Shown in pieces: positions 9,301 through 16,746 of a stretch of DNA of 64,000 bases (positions within the stretch are counted from its first letter, which is position 1; each line of letters begins with the position of its first letter). The stretch spans positions 952,584-1,016,583 of the forward strand of contig CP133159.1 in assembly GCA_030913385.1 (NCBI GenBank), in the 5' to 3' direction. This DNA is from Cytophagaceae bacterium ABcell3 (GTDB taxonomy: Bacteria; Bacteroidota; Bacteroidia; Cytophagales; Cytophagaceae). Position numbers and translations under genes: made by a program. The notes under the pieces were generated by a model that saw only the letters and a list, made by a program, of their open reading frames with translations, was not told the DNA's origin and did not search any database.

Positions 9301-12300
9301 CATGATCCCTTGCCACGCCTGCCGGCACGTCGACTGTTATTTCTCCGTCGTCGTCAGGGTTTATTTCTACCGAGTAACTGCTTCCTTCTCCACTAAACCT
9401 GTTCGGAGTACCGCCTGATACTATAATGTCGTCAATATTGAACCCAGTGACCTCTTTGCTGAAATCGAAGTTTATGATGATCGGGCTTGCATTGGTCGGA
9501 CTGTCAAGCTCAGAAGAGATAGTTACAGTAGGGGCAGTTCTGTCATAGATGATAGAGAATTGCTCCGCCTCTGTGTTTTCATTTCCTGCATGATCCCTTG
9601 CCACGCCTGCCGGCACGTCGACTGTTATTTCTCCGTCGTCGTCAGGGTTTATTTCTACCGAGTAACTGCTTCCTTCTCCACTAAACCTGTTCGGAGTACC
9701 GCCTGATACTATAATGTCGTCAATGCTGAATCCTGTGACCTCTTTGCTGAAATCGAAGTCCACGGTAATGGGGCTTGCATTTGTCGGGCTGCTGAGTTCA
9801 GAAGAGATGGTCACCGTCGGGGCAGTACCGTCATATATGATAGAGAACGGCTCTGCTGCTTCGTTCTCGTTCCCAGCGGCGTCCCTTGCCACGCCTGCCG
9901 GCACGTCGACTGTGATTTCTCCGTCTCCGTCAGGGTTTATTTCTACGGAATAACTGCTTCCGTTTCCTGTAAAGTTATCCGATGTGCCGCCTGAGACGAT
10001 AATGTCGTCAATGCTGAACCCTGTGACCTCTTTGCTGAAGTCGAAGTCGACGGTAATCGGGCTAGTGTTTGTTGGACTGCTAAGCTCAGAAGAGATGGTC
10101 ACTGTAGGTGCTGTTCCATCGTAGATGATAGAGAATTGCTCCGCCTCTGTGTTTTCATTTCCTGCATGATCTCTTGCCACGCCCGCCGGTACGTCGACTG
10201 TAATTTCTCCGTCCGCGTCAGGGTTTATTTCTACGGAATAACTGCTTCCGTTTCCTGTAAAGTTATCCGATGTGCCGCCTGATACTATAATGTCGTCAAT
10301 GCTGAACCCTGTGACCTCTTTGCTGAAATCGAAGTCCACGGTAATCGGGCTAGTGTTTGTCGGGCTGCTTAGTTCGGATGAAATACTTACCGTCGGTGCT
10401 GTTCCATCGTAGATGATAGAGAATTGCTCCGCCTCTGTGTTTTCATTTCCTGCATGATCCCTTGCCACGCCTGCCGGCACGTCGACTGTTATTTCTCCGT
10501 CGTCGTCAGGGTTTATTTCTACCGAGTAACTGCTTCCTTCTCCACTAAACCTGTTCGGAGTACCGCCTGATACTATAATGTCGTCAATGCTGAACCCTGT
10601 GACTTCTTTGCTGAAGTCGAAGTCCACGGTAATCGGGCTAGTGTTTGTCGGACTGCTTAGTTCGGATGAAATGCTTACCGTCGGTGCAGTTCCATCGTAG
10701 ATGATAGAGAACTGCTCCGCTGCTTCGTTTTCATTTCCAGCAGCGTCCCTTGCTACACCTGCCGGCACGTCGACTGTAATTTCGCCATCACCGTCAGGGT
10801 TTATTTCTACGGAATAACTGCTTCCTTCTCCTGTAAAGTTATCCGCTGTACCACCTGAGACGATAATGTCGTCAATGCTGAACCCTGTGACCTCTTTGCT
10901 GAAGTCGAAGTCGACGGTAATCGGGCTAGTGTTTGTTGGACTGCTAAGCTCAGAAGAGATGGTCACTGTAGGGGCAGTACCGTCATATATAATAGAGAAT
11001 TGCTCCGCTGCTTCGTTTTCATTTCCAGCGGCATCCCTTGCCACGCCTGCCGGCACATCGACTGTAATTTCTCCGTCGCCGTCAGGGTTTATTTCTACGG
11101 AATAACTGCTGCCGTCACCGCTAAACCTGTTCGGAGTGCCACCTGATATTATAATGTCGTCAATACTGAACCCTGTGACCTCTTTACTGAAGTCGAAGTC
11201 CACGGTAATTGGGCTAGCATTTGTTGGGCTGCCAAGCTCAGAAGAGATGGTTACTGTAGGTTCAGTTCCGTCATAGATGATAGAGAATTGCTCAGCCTCC
11301 GTGTTCTCATTTCCAGCAGCGTCCCTCGCCACGCCCGCCGGCACGTCGACTGTAATTTCTCCGTCTCCGTCAGGGTTTATTTCCACAGAATAACTGCTGC
11401 CGTCACCGCTAAACCTGTTCGGAGTGCCACCTGATATTATAATGTCGTCAATACTGAACCCTGTGACCTCTTTACTGAAGTTGAAGTCCACGGTAATGGG
11501 GCTAGCATTGGTCGGGTTGCTAAGTTCAGAAGAAATAGTTACAGTAGGGGCAGTTCCGTCATAGATGATGCTGAACTGTTCAGCCTCTGTGTTTTCATTT
11601 CCAGCGGCGTCCCTTGCCACGCCGGCCGGTAAGTCGACTGTAATTTCACCGTCGCCGTCAGGGTTTATTTCTACCGAGTAACTGCTTCCGTTTCCTGTAA
11701 AATTACCTGCTGTACCACCTGATATTATAATGTCGTCAATGCTGAACCCTGTGACCTCTTTGCTGAAGTCGAAGTCCACGGTAATGGGGCTTGTATTTGT
11801 CGGGCTGCTAAGTTCAGATGAGATGGCTACTGTAGGGGCAGTTCCGTCATAGATGATAGAGAACTGCTCCGCTGCTTCATTTTCGTTTCCAGCGGCGTCC
11901 CTTGCCACGCCTGCCGGCACGTCGACGGTGATTTCGCTGTCTTCGTCAGGAGTAATGTCTAAAGTAAAATAACCGCTGTTGTTCACAAAATTTGATGTGG
12001 AGCCTCCTTCAACAATAATATCCTCTTGTTGGAAGCCTACCACATTTTTGCTAAACTCGATTTTTACAGAAAATGGGCTTTCATTGGTAGGCCTGTTTAC
12101 ATCACTGGAAATGGTTACAGTGGGTGGGGTCTTATCAATAGAGATAATTTGACCTGAGGTATATGGTAAGCCAGAGATACTAGGCGCAACCCCTGTACTG
12201 TTTGACAGGTTTAAGCGAAGTGTGCCATCGCCGGTTCCTGTATTTACTTCTACAAGATAACTTTCCTCACTTCCAGAAACGTTGGTAATCTCATGCCCAG

Positions 12301-13333
12301 TAATGCCAGATGCTGTTAAATTGAAATTTGAGGTGCTTAAGCCTCTTACTGGCCCACTTAAGTTTACCTCAAAAACTATCTCTTCTCTGTTGGTAATTGC
12401 AGCGGTAGGTTCATATCGTTTAATAGATGTTACACTTGATAAGGTCGTAAAGCTTTGTTGTGTTCCGTAAGTTGTTCCTTCTGAATTTATGGCGTAAGCC
12501 CTGGTGTAGTATAAGGTTCCTGGGTTTAACCCGGTAACAGACTGGCTAAAGCTACCAGTTCCTTCGCCAATCGGTACCTTATTATCACTCGTAGTTGGAT
12601 ATGTGGAAGTGCTATACACGATTCCTCTTTCTGTCACTGTAGCTCCACCGTCATCTGTTACATTGCCACCCAAAGTAGCAGAGGTGGTGGTAATTGATGT
12701 GGGGCTTGAGGTTGTAACTGTAGGTAGACTTGCGGGAGGAGCTTCCTCAAAGACTACATTATTAATATCAAGTCTCCAAATTTCATTGGGTGTGCCGGTT
12801 GCTGAAAAACGAAACTCGTCGATATCCTCAAACTGATTTATTCCGGATACGTCTAAAGTCCACCACTCTTCTGAGTTCGTAAATGTATTTGTACCGGTCA
12901 GGGTGTAGGTAGCGCCCGGAACTGGCTCGTTATTTTTATAACCTATGACAGTTATTTCGGACTCAGGATCACCTTCTTCTGTATTATACCTTATCTGAAA
13001 CTGGTATAGTTTAAATGAAAGCCCATTGGTGTTTTTGAAACTAATATAACTTATCCATTCACCAAACTGGCTGAAAGAAGCCAGGTATTGCTCATCAGCA
13101 CCCATCAACCTCAAGTTTACCCCTAAGCCCCCTTTGTCATAAACAGATATATCCCAGCCTTCAACATTGGTTGCATATGCGGGAGAGGTGAAGCTAGGGA
13201 CAGGGTCGTCATTAACGGAATTAAAAGTAGTTGTGCTTTGCCCCGACAACAAACTGGGCATTATGAGGAGAAAAATGAAACTCGATAGATACAGGAGTCT
13301 TTTTCCTTTAAAAAAGTGTATGTGTTTTTTCAT
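6362..13333 (-). CDS. Giant repeat surface protein/adhesin, T9SS secreted
   Basis: 2323 residues. Order of parts: signal peptide (1-32); an N-terminal beta-sandwich-like region (about 33-195); a fibronectin-III-like domain (about 200-300, with the GLNPGTLYYTRAYAINSEG signature); and one divergent domain (about 300-400). Then come 18 tandem 96-residue Ig-like (Big-type) domains (about 401-2128), each with SKEVTGF, DDIIVSGGT, YSVEINPD and PAGVARDxAGNENE motifs. The protein ends with an Ig-like domain (about 2133-2230) and a T9SS type A sorting domain (FDLFPNPATD to the end). Acidic D/N-rich loops suggest calcium-stabilised rigid rods. It is expected to be exported by Sec, moved across the outer membrane by the T9SS, and displayed or released as an adhesin. 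The repeats are nearly identical at DNA level. The collar/formyltransferase cassette lies just upstream on the same strand. Confidence 0.9.
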   Translation of the reverse strand: MKKHIHFFKGKRLLYLSSFIFLLIMPSLLSGQSTTTFNSVNDDPVPSFTSPAYATNVEGWDISVYDKGGLGVNLRLMGADEQYLASFSQFGEWISYISFKNTNGLSFKLYQFQIRYNTEEGDPESEITVIGYKNNEPVPGATYTLTGTNTFTNSEEWWTLDVSGINQFEDIDEFRFSATGTPNEIWRLDINNVVFEEAPPASLPTVTTSSPTSITTTSATLGGNVTDDGGATVTERGIVYSTSTYPTTSDNKVPIGEGTGSFSQSVTGLNPGTLYYTRAYAINSEGTTYGTQQSFTTLSSVTSIKRYEPTAAITNREEIVFEVNLSGPVRGLSTSNFNLTASGITGHEITNVSGSEESYLVEVNTGTGDGTLRLNLSNSTGVAPSISGLPYTSGQIISIDKTPPTVTISSDVNRPTNESPFSVKIEFSKNVVGFQQEDIIVEGGSTSNFVNNSGYFTLDITPDEDSEITVDVPAGVARDAAGNENEAAEQFSIIYDGTAPTVAISSELSSPTNTSPITVDFDFSKEVTGFSIDDIIISGGTAGNFTGNGSSYSVEINPDGDGEITVDLPAGVARDAAGNENTEAEQFSIIYDGTAPTVTISSELSNPTNASPITVDFNFSKEVTGFSIDDIIISGGTPNRFSGDGSSYSVEINPDGDGEITVDVPAGVARDAAGNENTEAEQFSIIYDGTEPTVTISSELGSPTNASPITVDFDFSKEVTGFSIDDIIISGGTPNRFSGDGSSYSVEINPDGDGEITVDVPAGVARDAAGNENEAAEQFSIIYDGTAPTVTISSELSSPTNTSPITVDFDFSKEVTGFSIDDIIVSGGTADNFTGEGSSYSVEINPDGDGEITVDVPAGVARDAAGNENEAAEQFSIIYDGTAPTVSISSELSSPTNTSPITVDFDFSKEVTGFSIDDIIVSGGTPNRFSGEGSSYSVEINPDDDGEITVDVPAGVARDHAGNENTEAEQFSIIYDGTAPTVSISSELSSPTNTSPITVDFDFSKEVTGFSIDDIIVSGGTSDNFTGNGSSYSVEINPDADGEITVDVPAGVARDHAGNENTEAEQFSIIYDGTAPTVTISSELSSPTNTSPITVDFDFSKEVTGFSIDDIIVSGGTSDNFTGNGSSYSVEINPDGDGEITVDVPAGVARDAAGNENEAAEPFSIIYDGTAPTVTISSELSSPTNASPITVDFDFSKEVTGFSIDDIIVSGGTPNRFSGEGSSYSVEINPDDDGEITVDVPAGVARDHAGNENTEAEQFSIIYDRTAPTVTISSELDSPTNASPIIINFDFSKEVTGFNIDDIIVSGGTPNRFSGEGSSYSVEINPDDDGEITVDVPAGVARDHAGNENTEAEQFSIIYDRTAPTVTISSELDSPTNASPIIINFDFSKEVTGFNIGDIIVSGGTPNRFSGDGSSYSVEINPDTDGEITVDVPAGVARDHAGNENTEAEQFSIIYDGTAPTVSISSELSSPANTSPITVNFDFSKEVTGFSIDDIIVSGGTPNRFSGDGSSYSVEINPDGDGEITVDVPAGVARDEAGNENEAAEQFSIIYDGTAPTVSISSELSSPTNTSPITVNFDFSKEVTGFSIDDIIVSGGTPNRFSGDGSSYSVEINPDGDGEITVDVPAGVARDEAGNENEAAEQFSIIYDGTAPTVSISSELSSPTNTSPITVNFDFSKEVTGFSIDDIIVSGGTPNRFSGDGSSYSVEINPDEDGEITVDVPAGVARDEAGNENEAAEQFSIIYDGTAPTVSISSELSSPANTSPITVNFDFSKEVTGFSIDDIIVSGGTPNRFSGDGSSYSVEINPDGDGEITVDVPAGVARDEAGNENEAAEQFSIIYDGTAPTVSISSELSSPTNTSPITVDFDFSKEVTGFSIDDIIVSGGTPNRFSGEGSSYSVEINPDDDGEITVDVPAGVARDAAGNENEAAEQFSIIYDGTAPTVSISSELSSPTNTSPITVDFDFSKEVTGFSIDDIIVSGGTADNFTGNGSSYSVEINPDGDGEITVDVPAGVARDHAGNENTEAEQFSIIYDGTAPTVSISSELSSPTNTSPITVYFDFSKEVTGFSIDDMIVSGGTPNRFSGEGSSYSVEINPDGEGEVTVDVPAGVARDAAGNENEAAETWTIEYYTSPTCEELVILNEPEDITACPEEQVTLTSTVEGTTLSYQWQVDEGDGFTNLANNDEYTGTESYRLTINVHQSHEGNKYRLLVIDSCETSKYSAAALLSFPEDDSCDDVTAIDQMSKAQFDLFPNPATDHINISINADYTLKAAIEVYNLHGQKLMNQESNISDYVKLDVSQLPTGTYLVVIKTEEGQTAIKWLKH
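6950..12131 (-). repeat. 18 tandem 288-bp coding repeats
   Basis: The repeat region of the adhesin is built of 18 units of 96 codons; 18 x 288 bp fits the observed span of about 5.18 kb. The unit nearest the N-terminus is the most diverged. Units 12-15 (about 7.8-9.0 kb) share almost all bases, including synonymous sites, which points to recent duplication or gene conversion. Confidence 0.9.
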
Positions 13334-13460
13334 ATGGATAGTGGTTGTTAAGCAATGTTTAATAAAGCAAATTAGGTTCTTGCTCTTTACTTATATTTGA
13401 AAATGAGATAATTAAAAACTGGTTTGAGAACCATGAAGTTATACTGACTCTTTCTTAATT

Positions 13461-14618
13461 TCAAACAGCCAGGTAAGGATTCTGCCATCCACTTACATTT
13501 TCTCGATGAATATGTTCATACACTTGATTATTATATTCCAGTGCCTTGCCTTGTTCAACTACCATTTTACATATTCTTTTATTAGAAATATCTATTTGCT
13601 CGATATCGATTACTGGCAGTGCAAAAGATTGGTTCAGGTCAAAACTAATTTCACCACGGGGACTTTGGATTCTTTCGTTTTTAAGTAATTGTCTTGCGCT
13701 AGCAAAGTCTTTTTTACGTAAGGCAGGGTAGAGGTTCTTAAATAATAATCCCATTTCAAAGCCCAAAAGTGAAAAGATACCAGCTTTCCGGCCAAAGTTA
13801 TTTTCAAATGAAGATTTGAATTGAATGTTCAAACTGTCTTGAGAGTGGTAGTTATAGAGGGAGGCAGCATAAGCACGTAACCCCAAGTTGGTAACAGAGG
13901 AAAGGATTTCCTCCGAAGCCATATGGGCCGTGATTAACAATGGTACCTTTCCATTCAATTTTGAAGCAGCAAAGGCTTCAAAGAACTCAGTAGCTTCACT
14001 TCCGCAAAAGATGGCATGAATATAAGAGGGAAAAGCCCTTTCCATATTCTTAAAGAATTCATCGATTTTACCCTTTACCATTGACTTGTTGGGGTCGCCA
14101 TGCAACACACAATAGTCTATAACCTTGGAACCTGCTCCTATCGCCCCTTGTCTGAAGGCACTGTGTAAATGATAGCCTGAATCATACAGAGACATGACCA
14201 CAGCTCCTTTGTCGCCAAACTCTTTATAGGCCCAGTTTCCGAGAGCATATTGCGACTGCCAGTATAACATGCTGTTGAAATAGACATGGTCAGAAACTAG
14301 GTTGAAATAGGGGATGTATTCACCTAAATCAAAAAAGAAACCTAATTTTTCATGTTTTTGAATTAGCGGAATAAGTTCAGGTACGCTTCTGTAACTGACA
14401 GGCCCGGAAATGACGTCTACAGCATCAAAAAACAAAAGTTTCTGAACTGCCTCTTTAACTCCTTTTGCTGTTGCCTGCTTGACATAGTCTGGTACAAAAT
14501 GAAAAAAGTTTTCTCTGACTATAGTTTCTGGCAGGGCTGCATAGAACCCATCTGCTATATCCCTACTAGCATAGGGATATATTGATGAGCAGTATGATAA
14601 TAGACCAATTTTAATCAT
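13461..14618 (-). CDS. Leaderless type 1 periplasmic-binding-protein-fold protein
   Basis: 385 residues resembling the ABC-transporter substrate-binding (Peripla_BP_6, Leu/Ile/Val-type) fold. Features are an alternating strand/helix start (MIKIGLLSYCSSIYPYA), a DVISGPVSYRSVPELIPLI segment and an HAIFCGSEATEFFEAF segment in the second lobe. No signal peptide or lipobox is present, so it is probably cytoplasmic and more likely a sensor or ligand carrier than a transporter component. No permease or ATPase genes are nearby. It starts 10 bp after the collar-protein gene and so is the last gene of that three-gene operon. Its partner and ligand are unknown. Confidence 0.65.
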   Translation of the reverse strand: MIKIGLLSYCSSIYPYASRDIADGFYAALPETIVRENFFHFVPDYVKQATAKGVKEAVQKLLFFDAVDVISGPVSYRSVPELIPLIQKHEKLGFFFDLGEYIPYFNLVSDHVYFNSMLYWQSQYALGNWAYKEFGDKGAVVMSLYDSGYHLHSAFRQGAIGAGSKVIDYCVLHGDPNKSMVKGKIDEFFKNMERAFPSYIHAIFCGSEATEFFEAFAASKLNGKVPLLITAHMASEEILSSVTNLGLRAYAASLYNYHSQDSLNIQFKSSFENNFGRKAGIFSLLGFEMGLLFKNLYPALRKKDFASARQLLKNERIQSPRGEISFDLNQSFALPVIDIEQIDISNKRICKMVVEQGKALEYNNQVYEHIHRENVSGWQNPYLAV

Positions 14619-14628
14619 TTGATGTGTA

Positions 14629-15288
14629 TTATTTTCTTTGAGGAAATATGCCTTGCATTACGATCAGGTAATTTAGTGCAACAAAGGGTTGCCTGTTTTC
14701 GTGTGGCATATTTCCTCCAGTGGAGGCAACATTTACTTCTACGGGCACATCGTTAAAACTAGCTTTAGCATCTTCACCAGCACTTACTTCTACATTTACT
14801 GGTATTTTTGTGCCATCACTTGGCCCATAAAGATTATTGCCTATTCTAAACTCTGACAAGTCTGGTCCTTTGGCAGGGAAAGCATTTTCACCGGGAGTGC
14901 TAGAACTACCATATTGCGATGTGGCTGGCAAGTCGCCAGAAGCATGAAGAGAAGATATGGTCACAGGTGCAGAACCATTTAAAGCTCCTTGTGCCTGATG
15001 AGTGTGCGCCGGAATCTCATTTACATTCAGGGTTACCTGTTCCGCGCCGCCTGTTTGCCCGATTTGATAAGGTGTGATCCCTGCACCACTTCCAGTTCCT
15101 ACAACTACCCTTCCTCTGGTATCGGGTAGATTAAAGTATGTGCTACCGTTACCGCCAAAATGGGTACCAATTAAAGCGAAAAGTGCTTGGTTCTGGGATA
15201 TACTAATTTGTTGCCCGTGGCAATAATCCATTCCTACTGGGTCGAAGTTAAAAGCTGAGGGAAGAATTAATCCTAAATAAAGATCCAT
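14629..15288 (-). CDS. Phage tail collar domain protein (MdpB/microcystin-dependent type)
   Basis: 219 residues. The N-terminus has the collar-domain layout: LGLILPSAFNFDPVGMDYCHGQ, then QNQALFALIGTHFGG, then FNLPDTRGRVVVGTGSG. A Gly/Thr-rich middle and a C-terminal NRQPFVALNYLIVMQGIFP motif follow. This is the classic tail-collar (PF07484) arrangement found both in phage tail fibres and in bacterial MdpB-like proteins. No other phage structural genes are nearby, so it is not part of a prophage. It lies between a formyltransferase-fold gene (41 bp upstream) and a binding-protein-fold gene (10 bp downstream). The role is unknown; a surface or secreted role is an inference from the family. Confidence 0.85.
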   Translation of the reverse strand: MDLYLGLILPSAFNFDPVGMDYCHGQQISISQNQALFALIGTHFGGNGSTYFNLPDTRGRVVVGTGSGAGITPYQIGQTGGAEQVTLNVNEIPAHTHQAQGALNGSAPVTISSLHASGDLPATSQYGSSSTPGENAFPAKGPDLSEFRIGNNLYGPSDGTKIPVNVEVSAGEDAKASFNDVPVEVNVASTGGNMPHENRQPFVALNYLIVMQGIFPQRK

Positions 15289-15329
15289 AAGATTCAGATG
15301 TTTAAAATGTTAAAAATTATTTTGCTCTT

Positions 15330-16268
15330 TCAAGATAAAGCCATTGATTGGTTATTGGTAAACTTTACTCCTGTTTGGGCTCCCAACAATGCCCACTTTT
15401 GACCAGAAATGGTACCTTCTGGTAGTTGGATTATGTTGACCCTTAAAAATTTTTTACCTACACAAGCAGCAAATACCTGCTGTTCATGGACAATAATTGT
15501 CCCCGGAGCTACTTCTGGAGCTTCAGTAAAATCAGCGGGAGAAACTTCAAGAATTTTTACGGGAATGGTTGAAATGTAAGTGTTTGCGCCGCCGAAAGCG
15601 GGGTTGCAGGCGTTTACCAGGTTTTCTATTTCATCTGCCGTATTTTCTTCCCAATTAATTTCAAGGTCTCTTGAAGAAGGCCTTTTTAAACTGGCCGTAT
15701 TATCATGTTCTAAAGTATATGAAAAGTTTCCTGATGAAATTTTCTCGTACACATCATTAAAAACTTCTATTGAAAGAAAGCCAAGCCTCATAACATGGAG
15801 GCCATAATTTTCTCCGGGAAAAAAAGAAAATGGTTTTTGATAAAAAACTGGTCCGGAATCCAAGTTCTCATTTATTGCCAAAACTGAAATACCTCCCGTT
15901 TTTTCTCCGTTTTTTAGTTGCCAGAAAACAGGATCAGCACCTTTATATGCAGGCAAAAGACCGAAGTGAAAGTTGTAAAAGCCTAATTTGGGTATTTTTA
16001 GTAGGTTTTCAGGAATCAGATAGGGGAAGTTTATAACAATTACTAAGTCAGAGTTTTGCTCCATTAGCCATTGTGCAACTTTTATTTCCAAGCCTTGTCT
16101 GTCAGACTTAATAAAGGATATGTTTTTGGCACTCGCTGTTTTTTCAAGGCTAGAGGTGTGTGCATTGTTTTCGTCTACGGTAAGAATTCCTCGCAAAAAC
16201 CGGCGGTCACTGATGTGGTTGATTAATGGTAAGGATAAGCTATGGCTAGAAAAAATGGTAATATTCAT
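15330..16268 (-). CDS. Formyltransferase-family protein (methionyl-tRNA formyltransferase fold)
   Basis: 312 residues, close to Fmt length. The catalytic set of the family is present: Asn99 and His101 in YNFHFGLLPAYKGADP, and Asp137 in NENLDSGP. A C-terminal OB-like domain follows (about 210-312). The middle of the catalytic loop (HFGLLP rather than HPSLLP) is unlike housekeeping Fmt, so it probably formylates something other than Met-tRNA, such as an amino sugar. It is the first gene of an operon with the tail-collar protein and the binding-protein-fold gene. A terminator-like hairpin lies in its leader. Confidence 0.75.
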   Translation of the reverse strand: MNITIFSSHSLSLPLINHISDRRFLRGILTVDENNAHTSSLEKTASAKNISFIKSDRQGLEIKVAQWLMEQNSDLVIVINFPYLIPENLLKIPKLGFYNFHFGLLPAYKGADPVFWQLKNGEKTGGISVLAINENLDSGPVFYQKPFSFFPGENYGLHVMRLGFLSIEVFNDVYEKISSGNFSYTLEHDNTASLKRPSSRDLEINWEENTADEIENLVNACNPAFGGANTYISTIPVKILEVSPADFTEAPEVAPGTIIVHEQQVFAACVGKKFLRVNIIQLPEGTISGQKWALLGAQTGVKFTNNQSMALS

Positions 16269-16296
16269 ATCTGGTTTTATGAGCTTTTTTCGTTAA

Positions 16297-16327
16297 AAAA
16301 AACTTTGTGTCAGGCAAAGTTTTTTTG
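16297..16327 (-). promoter_or_regulatory. Terminator-like hairpin in the leader of the formyltransferase operon
   Basis: The stem AACTTTG / CAAAGTT (16301-16321) is flanked by A7 on one side and T7 on the other, so it can terminate in either direction. On the minus strand it lies only about 28 bp upstream of the formyltransferase start, leaving no room for a full promoter between. It may attenuate the operon or stop read-through from uvrA, which ends 420 bp away. Confidence 0.55.
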
Positions 16328-16397
16328 TTAATGCTTCTTATTTATATAGTTGTAATTTCTACTTATACTAGCAGGGCAAAATTAGGTTACTGATTTA

Positions 16398-16562
16398 ACC
16401 TGAAATATGTATTAGAACTTTCTATTGCGTGGCAAAATAACTTCAAATCAGGCTCTTCGCTCGCATCTGGTTTTTGGCCATAGAGCCACTATGTTTTGTA
16501 GGCCAAATACGCTGATTTTTTTCTTTTGCCCCTCATAACGACATCAAATGCATAATACAGGT
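16398..16562. repeat. Dispersed structured repeat, copy A (about 165 bp, terminal inverted repeats)
   Basis: The ends are imperfect inverted repeats: the left end reads ACCTGAAATATGTATTA and the inverted right end reads ACCTGTATTATGCATT. The interior shares long blocks with the copies at 22753 and 29715, such as TAGAACTTTCTATTGCGTGGC and a CCTCATAAC block. It has no open frame. It occupies much of the 478-bp gap between uvrA and the formyltransferase gene. Confidence 0.8.
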
Positions 16563-16746
16563 TGAAACATAAGGCTTCAAAACTATCATAACTTATTTTC
16601 ACCTGCAAGATTTTACAGGCTCTTTACCAATCAGTTCTATGAGTTTTGGGTAAAGTTAGACAAGAGTTTGTTGTATATACTGTTATCCTGCCAGTTGACA
16701 GGCTCCTGCTGTTGGGCTTTTGCGGAACATTGCATTTATTGAGCTG

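Noticed and set aside
9714-12836. Plus-strand open frames across the adhesin repeats
   Set aside because: Shadow frames of the 288-bp repeats; no start signals and the minus-strand frame is continuous over 2323 codons.
13461-16268. Prophage call based on the tail-collar protein
   Set aside because: No capsid, terminase, portal, integrase or lysis genes nearby; collar proteins of MdpB type occur outside phages.
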